From Bifidobacterium sp. B4142 (GTDB taxonomy: Bacteria > Actinomycetota > Actinomycetes > Actinomycetales > Bifidobacteriaceae), in NCBI RefSeq assembly GCF_026537325.1, contig NZ_JAFNMJ010000002.1, positions 62,001 through 126,000 on the forward strand: a DNA stretch of 64,000 nucleotides. Reading direction: 5' to 3'. Position numbers and translations under genes: made by a program. Of this stretch, positions 8,515 to 18,200 are shown one piece after another. Below the pieces are notes generated by a model. It saw only the letters and a program-made list of their open reading frames with translations, searched no databases and was not told the origin of the DNA. Every line of letters starts with the position of its first letter. Within the stretch, counting starts at the first letter, position 1.

Positions 8515-9431
8515 ATCCAACACCAGTCATCATCGATACCGACCCGGGAATTGACGATGCCGTTGCCATTGCTTTGGCGCTATTTTCGCCTCGGCTGGAT
8601 GTGCGTCTGATTACCACGGTGGCCGGCAATGTCGGCTTGGACAAGACCACGCCGAACGCCCTGCGGCTGCTGACATATTTCGAACGTCGTGTCCCGGTGG
8701 CCCAAGGGGCCTCTGCTCCTCTGCTGGAGCCTTTCGTGGATGCCAGCGATATCCATGGAAAGACTGGAATGGAGGGCTTCGACTTCCCTGAGCCCGATCG
8801 GTCCCTGCTGCTGAAGGAAAATGCGATCGAGGCCATGCGCAAGGAGATCATGGACTCGTCCGAGCCGGTCACCCTGGTGACCATCGGACCGCTGACCAAT
8901 ATCGCCCTCCTGCTCAAGGTCTACCCCGAGGTCGCCAAGGGGATTGGACGGATCGCCATGATGGGAGGCTCCACTGCCCGCGGCAATCGTGGTGTCATGT
9001 CCGAGTTCAATATAGCCACGGACCCCGAGGCTGCCGCCATTGTCTTCGAGTCGGGAATCCCCATCGTCATGGCGGGCTTGGACGTCGGTCTCAAGGCCCT
9101 GGTCCTGCCCGAGGACAGCGCTCAGCTGCCTGCCATGGGGAAGGTGGGCACGATGACCCACGACCTGTTCAAGAAGTACCGCGGAGGAAGCTTCGCCACG
9201 GGTCTGAAGATGTACGATCCCTGCGCGGTCGCATGCATCCTGGCCCCTGAGCTCTTCAAGTTCGCAGAGACCTCTGTTGAGGTAGAGCTGGCGCAAGGCC
9301 CGACCCGCGGCTGCACGGTCGTCGATCTGAAGGGTTATCGGAAGCGCAAAGCCAACGCTTCCGTGGCTATCGATGTGGATTCCAAGGGATTCCGGGCCTG
9401 GTTCCTGGATGGCATGAGCAAGTGCATTTGA
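8511..9431 (+). CDS. Nucleoside hydrolase (inosine-uridine preferring family), copy 1
   Basis: 306 residues. IIDTDPGIDDAVAI is the Ca2+-binding N-terminal signature of ribonucleoside hydrolases, which split the N-glycosidic bond into free base plus ribose. TIGPLTNIAL and a central EFNIATDPEAA match the active-site region, and DPCAVACIL carries the C-terminal catalytic/metal segment. The ATG at 8511 overlaps the GNAT stop and has AAAGGAG upstream. It is followed 31 bases later by a permease. Base specificity (purine or pyrimidine) is not readable. A second, more AT-rich paralogue lies at 13870-14826. Confidence 0.93.
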   Translation: MNPTPVIIDTDPGIDDAVAIALALFSPRLDVRLITTVAGNVGLDKTTPNALRLLTYFERRVPVAQGASAPLLEPFVDASDIHGKTGMEGFDFPEPDRSLLLKENAIEAMRKEIMDSSEPVTLVTIGPLTNIALLLKVYPEVAKGIGRIAMMGGSTARGNRGVMSEFNIATDPEAAAIVFESGIPIVMAGLDVGLKALVLPEDSAQLPAMGKVGTMTHDLFKKYRGGSFATGLKMYDPCAVACILAPELFKFAETSVEVELAQGPTRGCTVVDLKGYRKRKANASVAIDVDSKGFRAWFLDGMSKCI

Positions 9432-9462
9432 TTACCAAGACCAAGAAAGGGAGTATTACAAG

Positions 9463-10842
9463 GTGATTGCGGAGATCATTCTGGTTCTGGTCGTCCTGGT
9501 GGCGATCGGGTACCTGATCATCAAGAAATATAATCCAGCCCTGACCCTGATTATCGGGGGCCTAGTCCTCCTCCTGGGTGCCTGGGCGCTGGGACATCCT
9601 CTGTATGCTGCGGGCAAGGGGACAGGTTTCGGGCTCTTCGATGTCTTCATGGTTTTCAAGGACACCATTCTGGATCAGCTCAAGGCTGCCGGTCTGGTCA
9701 TCATGGTTCTGTTCGGCTACTCAGCCTACATGAACAACATCGGGGCCAACCAGGTTGCCGTGAACTACATGGTCAAGCCCCTGCGTCACATCAAGCACAA
9801 GGCGCTCATCGTGCCGGCTGTCTTCCTGCTGGGTAATGTCATGTCCCTCGTTATCCCCAGCGCTTCCAGCCTGGCAATCATCCTCATGTCTATCCTTTAC
9901 CCCGTACTGGTGGGCATGGGCCTTTCATCGCTTACTGCTGCCGGTGTAATCGCCTGCACGGCCACCATCATGCCCACTCCTCTGGGTGCAGATAATGTTA
10001 TCGCCGCCAAGACGCTCAAGTACGATCTGATCGAATATGTCGGCAACAACGCCAAGATCGCTATTCCTTCCCTGCTGATTATGGCCTTGGCCCACTATAT
10101 CTGGCAGAAGTGGTGCGATCGCCATGAGGAGGGTACCGGCGTCGCCGACCCGGTCGACCATGATGCGAAGGCTGTGCGTGACACCACGGGAATTCCCGGA
10201 TATTACGCTTTCCTGCCTCTACTGCCCCTCATTCTGATCCTGGTCATCGGCATCGCGGCCATGTTCATCAAGGGTCTGACGATGGATATCGTGGTGCTGA
10301 CCTTCATCTCCTTCTTCATCGCGGTTATCATCGAGGCCGTCCGGCATTGCTCCTTCAAGGAGATCCAGGGATCGGTTGTCGAGATGTTCACCGGCATGGG
10401 TCGCGGCTTCAGCCAGGTGGTCATCCTGGTCTGCGGCGGTTCTCTCTTCACCACCGGTGTTCAGAAGCTGGGGTTAATTGACGCCCTAACCCACTCGGTG
10501 GAAGGATCCACTGGAGCCGGCCTGACCGTGGCTCTAATTTTCGCCCTGGCCACCTGCCTGTTCGGCTTCCTGTCCGGTGGTGGCCTGGCCATGTTCTACG
10601 CGGTCATCGCCCTGGTGCCTGGCATCGCTGCTGCCGCGGGTGTCGACGGCATCCTTATCGCCATGCCCATGCAGCTGATCGCCAACTTGGCCCGCGGCAT
10701 ATCCCCGGTGGCGGCGGTCATTATGATCGTGGCTGCCAGCATCAAGGTGGAGCCCACCAAGGTACTCAAGCGGACCAGCGTGCCCAGCATCGTGGGCATC
10801 ATCAGCGTATTGGTTTTGTCGATCTTCCTTCTGCCATACTGA
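9463..10842 (+). CDS. DcuC-family permease
   Basis: 459 residues, about 12 hydrophobic segments. GTG start with AAAGGGAG 9 bases upstream. The fold and motifs (VIPSASSLAIILMSILYPVL, then TATIMPTPLGADNVIAAKTL, and GGGLAMFYAVIALVPGIAAA) match the DcuC/C4-dicarboxylate anaerobic carrier family (PF03606). Classical members exchange succinate and fumarate in fermenting cells. Here it is the last gene of an operon with a nucleoside hydrolase, so uptake of a nucleoside or export of a product is also possible. A strong terminator follows directly. Confidence 0.85.
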   Translation: MIAEIILVLVVLVAIGYLIIKKYNPALTLIIGGLVLLLGAWALGHPLYAAGKGTGFGLFDVFMVFKDTILDQLKAAGLVIMVLFGYSAYMNNIGANQVAVNYMVKPLRHIKHKALIVPAVFLLGNVMSLVIPSASSLAIILMSILYPVLVGMGLSSLTAAGVIACTATIMPTPLGADNVIAAKTLKYDLIEYVGNNAKIAIPSLLIMALAHYIWQKWCDRHEEGTGVADPVDHDAKAVRDTTGIPGYYAFLPLLPLILILVIGIAAMFIKGLTMDIVVLTFISFFIAVIIEAVRHCSFKEIQGSVVEMFTGMGRGFSQVVILVCGGSLFTTGVQKLGLIDALTHSVEGSTGAGLTVALIFALATCLFGFLSGGGLAMFYAVIALVPGIAAAAGVDGILIAMPMQLIANLARGISPVAAVIMIVAASIKVEPTKVLKRTSVPSIVGIISVLVLSIFLLPY

Positions 10843-10862
10843 TTGCAGTTGTAAACCCCCCT

Positions 10863-10906
10863 AAGGGCCTCCCTAGTGTCGACGCAGTCGATTCTGGGAG
10901 GCCCTT
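10863..10906 (+). terminator. Terminator after the GNAT-nucleoside hydrolase-DcuC operon
   Basis: AAGGGCCTCCC pairs perfectly with GGGAGGCCCTT at 10896-10906. The loop itself contains a smaller stem (TCGAC/GTCGA). There is no long U-run. Confidence 0.75.
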
Positions 10907-11173
10907 GGTCAACTTTGGGATCACCCATTCTTTTAGAGTGTTCTATTTATATTTGATACATGGAAATAATGGTCGGTGTACCTGGATTTATGCCTATCTG
11001 AACGAGTGAGGAGCACCCAGTCGTTTGCGCTGATACAGAAATGCGCTGGCTCAGTGTATTCGTCTGGAGCGATGAATGAACTTTCAGTTGCTGCCGCACT
11101 CGTACGACATTCAACACGGACTTCGGGTTATGCTTGGACTGTTACACAATCGGTCAATTCGGAAAGATATTTT
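10907..11173. other. Intergenic region before the LacI gene
   Basis: AT-rich gap of 267 bases. The LacI reading frame stays open upstream to about 10976, but those residues show no domain character. No convincing promoter pair, RNA gene or repeat was found. Base composition changes here from the GC-rich permease operon to the AT-rich block. Confidence 0.4.
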
Positions 11174-12199
11174 ATGGGATTCGTGACTATTCGCGATGTG
11201 GCACAAAAAGCAGGCGTATCCATCGCGACCGTCTCGCAGATCTTGCATGGGAAGGGCCGTTTCTCCAAGAAAACCAAAAAACTGGTCATGAACACGGTTG
11301 ACGCTTTAGGGTATATTCCTGATTCAAGGGCCCAGGCTATCCGTATGTCCGATTCTAAGATGGTCGGTTTATTGGTACCTGATTTACGAAACAGATATTT
11401 CGCGGATCTGGTCAGTTCTATGGAAAATATACTCTATGAAGAAGGCTTCAACACACTTATCGGTACTTCTGCCGAAAATGTGGAACGTCAGGACTCATTT
11501 ATTACCAATATTCTAGGGCAGAGATTTGATGGGTTAATTATTATCCCACAAGGAGTGGAATCTGCAGGTTTGAAGGCTTTAGTAAAACGAAATATCCCCA
11601 CGGTCTTTGTAGACCGCCGTGTACCCGGTATGGAAACAATTCCTTATGTTGTTTCAGATCCCAGGCCAGGTCTGGTGGAGGCGATGCGTGCCTTATATGC
11701 CGACGGACATAGGAAAATCGCTTATCTCGCTCATCCTTCCTTGAAGTCTTTTAGCTTGAATGAACGCGCAGAAGCATTTAAAAAGTTGAGTCCTCAGTTC
11801 TTCGGAAAGTCGGGTTCTCTGATTCTGTCTAGTGACAGCAAGAGCGGATCGCTCGAACTGGCGCTGAACCGTATCGATGAATTTGGAGCTACTGCACTCA
11901 TTTTCGGGTATTCGCCAGATGCTATCAGTTGTTTGGGCATTTTCCATGATCGCGGAATCAAAATAGGTTCCTGCATGTCGCTTATTTCTTTTGATGATAT
12001 TGATGTCTTCAATCTTATGACGCCAAGAATTTCGATTATCTCCCAGCAGGCCGAGAAAATGGGGCGCAGAGGCGTGGAGATGCTACTTGAACTGATAAGA
12101 AATGGAGTAAGTGGCCTGGGGGCTATGGTGAGTATTCCCACCATTTTCATTCAACGTGAATCGGTGGGGCCGGCTCCAGCTTTGGGCTCATACCACTGA
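11174..12199 (+). CDS. LacI-family transcriptional regulator of the nucleoside module
   Basis: 341 residues. The N-terminal HTH is VTIRDVAQKAGVSIATVSQI followed by the hinge region near LGYIPDSRAQAIR. The periplasmic-binding-like effector domain runs from VGLLVPDLRNRYFADL to the C-terminus. The ATG at 11174 has GGAAAG 7 bases upstream and places the HTH at residue 4. Sampled lines are about 40% GC against about 65% in flanking genes. It lies between two nucleoside hydrolase operons that carry related palindromic sites, so a nucleoside, nucleobase or ribose-type effector is likely. A convergent terminator separates it from the MFS gene. Confidence 0.92.
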   Translation: MGFVTIRDVAQKAGVSIATVSQILHGKGRFSKKTKKLVMNTVDALGYIPDSRAQAIRMSDSKMVGLLVPDLRNRYFADLVSSMENILYEEGFNTLIGTSAENVERQDSFITNILGQRFDGLIIIPQGVESAGLKALVKRNIPTVFVDRRVPGMETIPYVVSDPRPGLVEAMRALYADGHRKIAYLAHPSLKSFSLNERAEAFKKLSPQFFGKSGSLILSSDSKSGSLELALNRIDEFGATALIFGYSPDAISCLGIFHDRGIKIGSCMSLISFDDIDVFNLMTPRISIISQQAEKMGRRGVEMLLELIRNGVSGLGAMVSIPTIFIQRESVGPAPALGSYH

Positions 12200-12294
12200 G
12201 TGAAATTTGCAAAGCGATTCCACCTTGCTTAGACCGAATCGTTAACTGCACAATATCCTTGAATATTATTCAAATGATGCACGGTATTAAATGA

Positions 12295-12326
12295 AACCGG
12301 TGCCAATATGCTTATCGACACCGGTT
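12295..12326. terminator. Bidirectional terminator between the LacI and MFS genes
   Basis: AACCGGTG at 12295-12302 pairs with CACCGGTT at 12319-12326 with a 16-base loop. The two flanking genes converge here. Confidence 0.65.
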
Positions 12327-12381
12327 GGTAGTTCATTAGACTCACAAATCGAACAGATCGTGGTCACGAACGTATTGTTTA

Positions 12382-13809
12382 TTACTTGCTCTCGCCATAA
12401 ATCTTCTTATTGAAAGCGAAGTAGATAAGAAGGCCAACAACAATCATACCTGCATCAATTAGGAAGAGGTTGGAATAATTGGCGGCGAATCCAGTAGTGC
12501 CATTGATGCTGCCTATGGAGAGTGTTGGGGAACTCATCAGACCGCCTATGATGGCGATACCAATGGAACTGGAAACGTTCATAGCCAGGTCATTCATGCC
12601 TACGCCGCGTCCAGACTCATCCTTAGACAGGGTGCCAAGAACCGTTGAGACCAGCGGCGAGTAGAGGAAACCGCCTCCACCATAATAAATGCAGCCTGCA
12701 ATGGTCAGAGCAATCGGTCCTAGATTGACGCAGAAGACGGCAAGAACAAAGCCGAGTATTTTCATGCAGCCCGCGGTGATAATTGCGGCACGACGACCGA
12801 TCTTGCCAACGATCCACCCTGAGCAGATTCCTACAGTGGCCCCTACAACGAAAGCCCAGACGATATGCAGCGATACCTGTGAAGTGGTCAGGTGGAATAC
12901 CTTGGTGCTGATTCCGTTAAAGAGCGGGGAGAAGGAATAGTTGGGCAGATAGAAGAGGAGGAGCAGAGATATTGCCATCAGCCAGCGCTTGTTGCGGAAG
13001 AAAGCCGGAGTGACGAAGGGATTTCTTGCCTTGTGGATGTATATTGCGAAGACAATGAAAAGAGCGGCAGAGGCAGCAAGCATCCACCAGCTCTTGTAGG
13101 AGAAGAAGAGGGTAATGAAAGCTGTGGCCAGGCCGAAGATCGTGAAGCCGATCGCATCAACTTTTTCACCGTTTCCTGTTTTATCAGGAAGATTCTTAAG
13201 AAGAAGGGGTAGGAAGAGTACAGTCACGGCGGGGATCAGGAATAGATACTGCCAATGAATCGAAGTTAAGAAGCCTGCAGCGAAGACGCCGATGGCAGCT
13301 GAGATCTGATATCCAGCGGTAAAGATCCCGAAAAATATGACCTTAAGTGAATCCTTAAGATATTTTGTTGCCACAACCAAATAAACGGAGCCGGCCACCT
13401 GCTCGCCAGCCGTCTGGATAGCTCGAGCTACAATGACCGTCCATATATTAGCAGTGAAATAGTAGTTGGCTACAAATCCAAGAACTGAACCGAATACCAG
13501 CAAGGTAATGCCTACAACTACCATTTTTTTGAGTGAGACGAAATCTCCCAGAGAGCCGTAGATGAAGCATACGATACCGAGAACAATACTGGGAATCGCT
13601 GTTATCAAGGAGGCTTGCCCTGGTGCTCCAACGCTTTCTCCGATTTCCTGGAAGACCAGATTGAATCCTTGTAGGCATAAAGTACCCAGGACGAAAGTGA
13701 TGAGTAGCGGAATTAAGGCTTTGACAGCCATGTCGCTTGTTATTTCCGCTTGTTGAGAGGAACTCTGTGATTGCGAGCCATTTTTGGCTGCAGTCGTGCT
13801 GTCTGACAT
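12382..13809 (-). CDS. MFS transporter, 14-TM TetA(L)/DHA2-like
   Basis: 475 residues after a polar Ser/Gln-rich N-tail of about 30. The antiporter-type motif region (ARAIQTAGEQVAGSVYLVVA) and a C-terminal GMNDLAMNVSSSIGIAIIGG segment resemble Gram-positive TetA(L)/(K)-type 14-TM proton antiporters. It follows a nucleoside hydrolase by 60 bases on the same strand, so nucleoside/nucleobase movement is a better guess than drug efflux, but substrate is not shown. Codon use is AT-rich (a sampled line is about 35% GC), like the adjacent LacI and hydrolase genes, consistent with shared foreign origin. Confidence 0.82.
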   Translation of the reverse strand: MSDSTTAAKNGSQSQSSSQQAEITSDMAVKALIPLLITFVLGTLCLQGFNLVFQEIGESVGAPGQASLITAIPSIVLGIVCFIYGSLGDFVSLKKMVVVGITLLVFGSVLGFVANYYFTANIWTVIVARAIQTAGEQVAGSVYLVVATKYLKDSLKVIFFGIFTAGYQISAAIGVFAAGFLTSIHWQYLFLIPAVTVLFLPLLLKNLPDKTGNGEKVDAIGFTIFGLATAFITLFFSYKSWWMLAASAALFIVFAIYIHKARNPFVTPAFFRNKRWLMAISLLLLFYLPNYSFSPLFNGISTKVFHLTTSQVSLHIVWAFVVGATVGICSGWIVGKIGRRAAIITAGCMKILGFVLAVFCVNLGPIALTIAGCIYYGGGGFLYSPLVSTVLGTLSKDESGRGVGMNDLAMNVSSSIGIAIIGGLMSSPTLSIGSINGTTGFAANYSNLFLIDAGMIVVGLLIYFAFNKKIYGESK

Positions 13810-13869
13810 GATTGCTCTTATTCTCTCTTTATTATCTATATCAATTAACGGGTTTACCGGTGTTTGGCT

Positions 13870-14826
13870 TCATTGCTGGTCAGAGACAACTAGGGAGGTT
13901 CTGGTCATGAATTCGTGCAGGAAACGCTCTACATCTACTTTGATGGCCACTTGAGTGGTCTTGGTGGCATCGTTGAGCCTGTTCTTGTCTCCAATAGTTC
14001 TTCCTCTAGTGGCTCCGTCAGTCTCAACTTTCAAGTTGACACCCAGGGTCTTGACCAATGTGGGGTCAACGGCTACTGCTACGGCCAGGGGATCATGCAA
14101 ACCGCAACCGCCCAAGCCTGGGGACGTAAGCTCATATGCGTGGATGTAGTAATCTGTCATGTCGCTGAGAAAAGCGGCAGCGGGGGTTCCCAGCGCTCGC
14201 CATTGTTTGGTTTCGTTTTTCGTCAGCAAAGTCTGCAAAGTAACGTCAAGACCAACCATGGTGCATTGGGCTCCGGATGTGAACAGTGCATTAGCAGCTT
14301 CGGGGTCTTGCGATATGTTGGCTTCCCGCCATGGCGCCACATTGCCTGTAACAGTCAGTGCGCCTCCCATGACCACGATTCCCCCCATGATTTCCTTAAT
14401 GGAAGGGTCTTGTTTCACGGCTGCGGCGATATTGGTCAGTGGCCCCGTGGCCACATAAGTCAGATCCTTGCCGTATTTATGAGCTGAATTGATAATAAAA
14501 TCGACCGCTGATGATACTTCCTGGCAGCGAGGCGAATCGGGTATTGTCACATCGCCGATTCCATTTTTACCATGGATCAGCCGTGATCCCTCCAAGACCT
14601 CGAAGAAGTCCTTGTTGGTTGCATGGGGTAGACCAGGGTAAACAGGGACTTCTGCATGACCAAATAAATCGGTGATAGCCAGGTCATTGCGGATTCCTTG
14701 CCTCATGGTTACGTTGCCGTAGGTTGCGGTGATACCGATCAGCTCTACCTCTGGGCTTCCAAGAGCGTAGGCGATGGCAAGGGTGTCATCAATTCCGGTA
14801 TCAAGGTCGAGTATGAACTTCCTCAA
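13870..14826 (-). CDS. Nucleoside hydrolase, copy 2
   Basis: 318 residues. FILDLDTGIDDTLAIAYALG is the Ca2+-site signature, with DTG in place of the more common DPG. VATGPLTNIAAAV and EANISQDPEAANALF are the other core motifs, and GLHDPLAVAVAVDPTL gives the C-terminal catalytic segment. The protein is clearly diverged from copy 1 and is AT-richer. It is first in an operon with the TetA(L)-like MFS gene and is preceded by a near-consensus promoter and a long palindrome. A different base preference from copy 1 is likely but unproven. Confidence 0.93.
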   Translation of the reverse strand: MRKFILDLDTGIDDTLAIAYALGSPEVELIGITATYGNVTMRQGIRNDLAITDLFGHAEVPVYPGLPHATNKDFFEVLEGSRLIHGKNGIGDVTIPDSPRCQEVSSAVDFIINSAHKYGKDLTYVATGPLTNIAAAVKQDPSIKEIMGGIVVMGGALTVTGNVAPWREANISQDPEAANALFTSGAQCTMVGLDVTLQTLLTKNETKQWRALGTPAAAFLSDMTDYYIHAYELTSPGLGGCGLHDPLAVAVAVDPTLVKTLGVNLKVETDGATRGRTIGDKNRLNDATKTTQVAIKVDVERFLHEFMTRTSLVVSDQQ

Positions 14827-14917
14827 TTGTTCGCCTTTCCAATAGCAGCAATGAGTGAATACAAAGCATCTGCGCTCCCTCTAAGCATCTTTGCCTCACT
14901 TGCATTCTTTAAAACAA

Positions 14918-14941
14918 AGAAGATAAAACCTTTTATCGTCT
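14918..14941. promoter_or_regulatory. Long palindrome (operator) in front of nucleoside hydrolase copy 2
   Basis: GATAAAA and TTTTATC flank CC at 14922-14937 with no mismatch in the arms. Pairing resumes outward to 14918-14941 with one gap. It lies immediately downstream of the predicted -10, in the transcript start region. The GATAAAA half-site also occurs at 8000-8006. Confidence 0.55.
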
Positions 14942-14952
14942 CTGTGGTGAAT

Positions 14953-14981
14953 AAATTATCAAATAGGATTTAACTTGTCAA
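14953..14981 (-). promoter_or_regulatory. Promoter of the nucleoside hydrolase 2 - MFS operon
   Basis: On the minus strand TTGACA (14981-14976) and TAATTT (14958-14953) are spaced 17 bp, a near-consensus sigma-70-type promoter. Confidence 0.7.
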
Positions 14982-15079
14982 ATCTTTGGGTGAAAAAGGT
15001 GATGAGCAATAGATCTCCATAGTTGTTTCCGCGAGGTGAATGAGCGGAAAGAAATAGTAGATGGGTGGTGTATTCTTAA

Positions 15080-15297
15080 CTATCAATAGGCCTTGATCCG
15101 TCATCAGCGGGGAGCCTTCGGAAGAACGGGACTGCTTGCGGCGATCCTCAGTAGAACCGACGGGTGGGCCCGCATAGCCCAGATCAAGCGGTCCGGTGCG
15201 GGTCATTGGCCGGGCAAGCGAGGTGGTACCGCGGTGGGCCCCCTGGGTCCCTCGTCCTCGGTATGGCGACATGAACGACCAGCGAGGAGCGTGAACG
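15080..15297 (+). ncRNA. T-box riboswitch leader of ileS (translational type)
   Basis: The T-box core AGGTGGTACCGCGG is at 15221-15234. In TGGTACC the variable base is T, matching an A discriminator on the tRNA. There is no terminator. Instead CCTCG at 15256-15260 (also 15250-15254) can pair either with CGAGG at 15219-15223, beside the T-box, or with CGAGG at 15283-15287, which is part of the ileS ribosome binding site. That is the layout of actinobacterial class II T-boxes: uncharged tRNA-Ile frees the ribosome site. ATC triplets at 15096 and 15103 are candidate specifiers. The 5' boundary is approximate. Confidence 0.88.
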
Positions 15298-18200
15298 GTG
15301 AATCAGACCACTGATACCTCAGATGCGACAAATCGGGATGGCGAAGTCTATCCCAAGGCGGTGGTGGACCCGGCTCTGGCTAAGGTGAAGCCCAATCCTT
15401 CCTTCCCTGATATGGAGGAGTCCGTTCTGGACTACTGGGATCAGGACGACACCTTCAACAAATCGGTGGATCGCCGTCCATCTGGCGATCATGCCGACAA
15501 CGAGTTCGTCTTCTTCGATGGTCCGCCCTTCGCCAACGGCCTGCCCCACTATGGGCACCTGCTGACAGGCTACGTCAAGGATGTCATTCCTCGCTACCAG
15601 ACCATGAAAGGCCACAAGGTCAACCGTGTCTTCGGCTGGGACACCCATGGTCTGCCCGCCGAGTTGGAGGCCCAGCGCGAGCTTGGTATCGACAGCGTGG
15701 ATCAGATTGAGCAGATGGGCATCGAGAAGTTCAATGACGCCTGCCGCGCATCGGTGCTCAAGTACACCAGCGAGTGGAAGGATTACGTCCATCGTCAGGC
15801 CCGCTGGGTGGACTTCGATCACGGATACAAGACCCTGGATGTTTCCTACATGGAGTCGGTCATGTGGGCTTTCAAGACCCTCTACGAGAAGGGCCTGGCT
15901 TATAAGGGGCACCGGGTGCTGCCCTACTGCTGGAAGGATCGAACACCGCTGTCCAACCACGAGCTGCGCATGGATGCCGATGTCTACCAGGACCGGCAGG
16001 ACACCACCGTCTCCGTGGCCGTCAAGCTTAGGGACGAGGACGCCTATGCGGTCTTCTGGACTACTACTCCCTGGACCGTCCCTACCAACCTGGCCATCGT
16101 GGTCGGCGCAGGCATCGAGTACTCGGAAGTCAGCCCGGTGTCTGGGCCATTCGCCGGCAAGCGCTTCTACATCGCCACGGCCCGCTTGGGCGATTACGCC
16201 AAGCAGCTGGGGGAGGACTACCAGGTGGTCCGCACCCTCAAGGGGTCCCAGATGGAGGGCTGGCGGTACTGGCCGGTCTTTCCCTACTTTGCCGGAGAGC
16301 AGGCCGAATCAGAGGGTGGCACCCCCGGCCCCAATGCCTATACCATCTACATGGCTGACTACGTCGACACTGTGGAGGGCACCGGCCTGGTCCACCAGGC
16401 TCCCTATGGCGAGGATGATATGAACACCCTGAACGCCAAGGGCATCCGCAGCGTGGACGTCCTCGATGCCGGGGCCGTTTTCATCGAGCAGTGCCCCGAC
16501 TACCAAGGCATGCAGGCCTTCGATGCCAACATGCCCATTATTCGCAACCTGCGCGCAGGGGACGGCCCCCTGGCCCGGATCCCCGCCGAGCACCGGGCCA
16601 TCCTCTTCCAGGAGAAGAGCTACGTCCACTCCTACCCCCACTGCTGGCGTTGTGGCACTCCGCTGATCTACAAGCCGGTCTCCAGCTGGTTCGTCTCCGT
16701 AACCAAGATCAAGGACCGCCTTCTGGAACTCAACCAGCAGATCAACTGGATCCCCGAGAATGTCAAGGACGGCCAGTTCGGCAAGTGGCTGGCCAATGCC
16801 CGTGACTGGTCCATCTCCCGCAATAGGTTCTGGGGCTCGCCCATCCCGGTCTGGGTTTCTGACGATCCCAAGTATCCTCGGGTGGATGTTTACGGGTCCC
16901 TGGATGAGCTCAAGAAGGACTTCGGACGTTACCCGACCGACGAAAAGGGGCAGATCAACATGCACCGGCCCTGGATCGATCAGCTGACCAGGCCCAACCC
17001 TGACGATCCGACCGGCAAGTCCACCATGCACAGGATCACTGATGTGCTGGACTGCTGGTTCGAGTCAGGCTCCATGCCCTTCGCCCAATTCCACTACCCC
17101 TTCGAGAACAAGCAGTATTTCGAGGACCGGGATCCCTGTGATTTTGTGGTCGAGTACATCGGTCAGACCCGCGGCTGGTTCTACACCATGCACATCATGT
17201 CCACGGCCCTCTTCGATAAGCCGGCCTTCAAGAACGTGATCTGCCATGGCATCGTCCTGGGCTCCGACGGCCAGAAGATGAGCAAGCACCTACGCAACTA
17301 TCCGGATGTGAATGAGGTTTTCGACGAGTACGGATCCGATGCCATGCGCTGGTTCCTGATGAGCTCGTCCATCCTGCGCGGCGGCAACCTGGTCGTCACC
17401 GCCGAGGGCATCCGTGACACGGTCCGTCAGGTTATGCTGCCGGTCTGGAGCTCCTACTACTTCTACACGCTCTACGCCAACGCGGCCAATATGGGAGCCG
17501 GCTACCAGGCCCAGGCGCTGACACCGGACTGGGTGGCGAGTCTGCCGGAGATGGACCGCTTCCTGCTGGCGCGGACCCGCCGGCTGATCCGGTCGGTGCA
17601 GAAGGCCCTGGACGACTTCGCCGTCTCGGATGCCTGCGATGCGGTGACCGACTTCATCGATGTACTGACCAACTGGTACATTCGCAACAATCGCGACCGT
17701 TTCTGGAGTGAGGACCACCAGGCTTTCGACACCCTTTATACGGTCCTGGAGGCCTTCGCCCGCGTTCTGGCCCCTCTGGCGCCCATGGAAGCCGAGCAGA
17801 TCTGGCGTGGTCTGACCGGTGGGGAGTCGGTCCATCTGGCCGACTGGCCCTTCCTGGCCGATGAGTCCACCGGACAAGAGACCGAACTGGGGCAGGTCCT
17901 GCGTGATGATCCTGCCCTGGTAGCTGCCATGGAGAAGGTTCGCGAGGTGGTTTCGGCCACCCTGGCCCTGCGCAAGGCCGAGCAGATCCGCGTCCGCCAG
18001 CCGTTGTCCCGGTTGACCGTGGTGGTTCGCGACCCCGATGCGGCCCGTTCTTACGTGGACGTGCTCAAGTCGGAGCTGAACATCAAGAATGTGGAATTCT
18101 GCACCCTGGACCAGGCCGGCCAGCATGGCCTGCGAATCATCCACGATCTCAAGGTCAACGCCCGTGCGGCTGGGCCTCGGCTGGGCAAGCAGGTTCAGTT

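Noticed and set aside
15026-15050. TTTCCGC/GCGGAAA hairpin upstream of the T-box
   Set aside because: Seven-base arms with an 11-base loop. It could be a terminator remnant or part of the leader, but position and lack of partner signals do not support a specific call.
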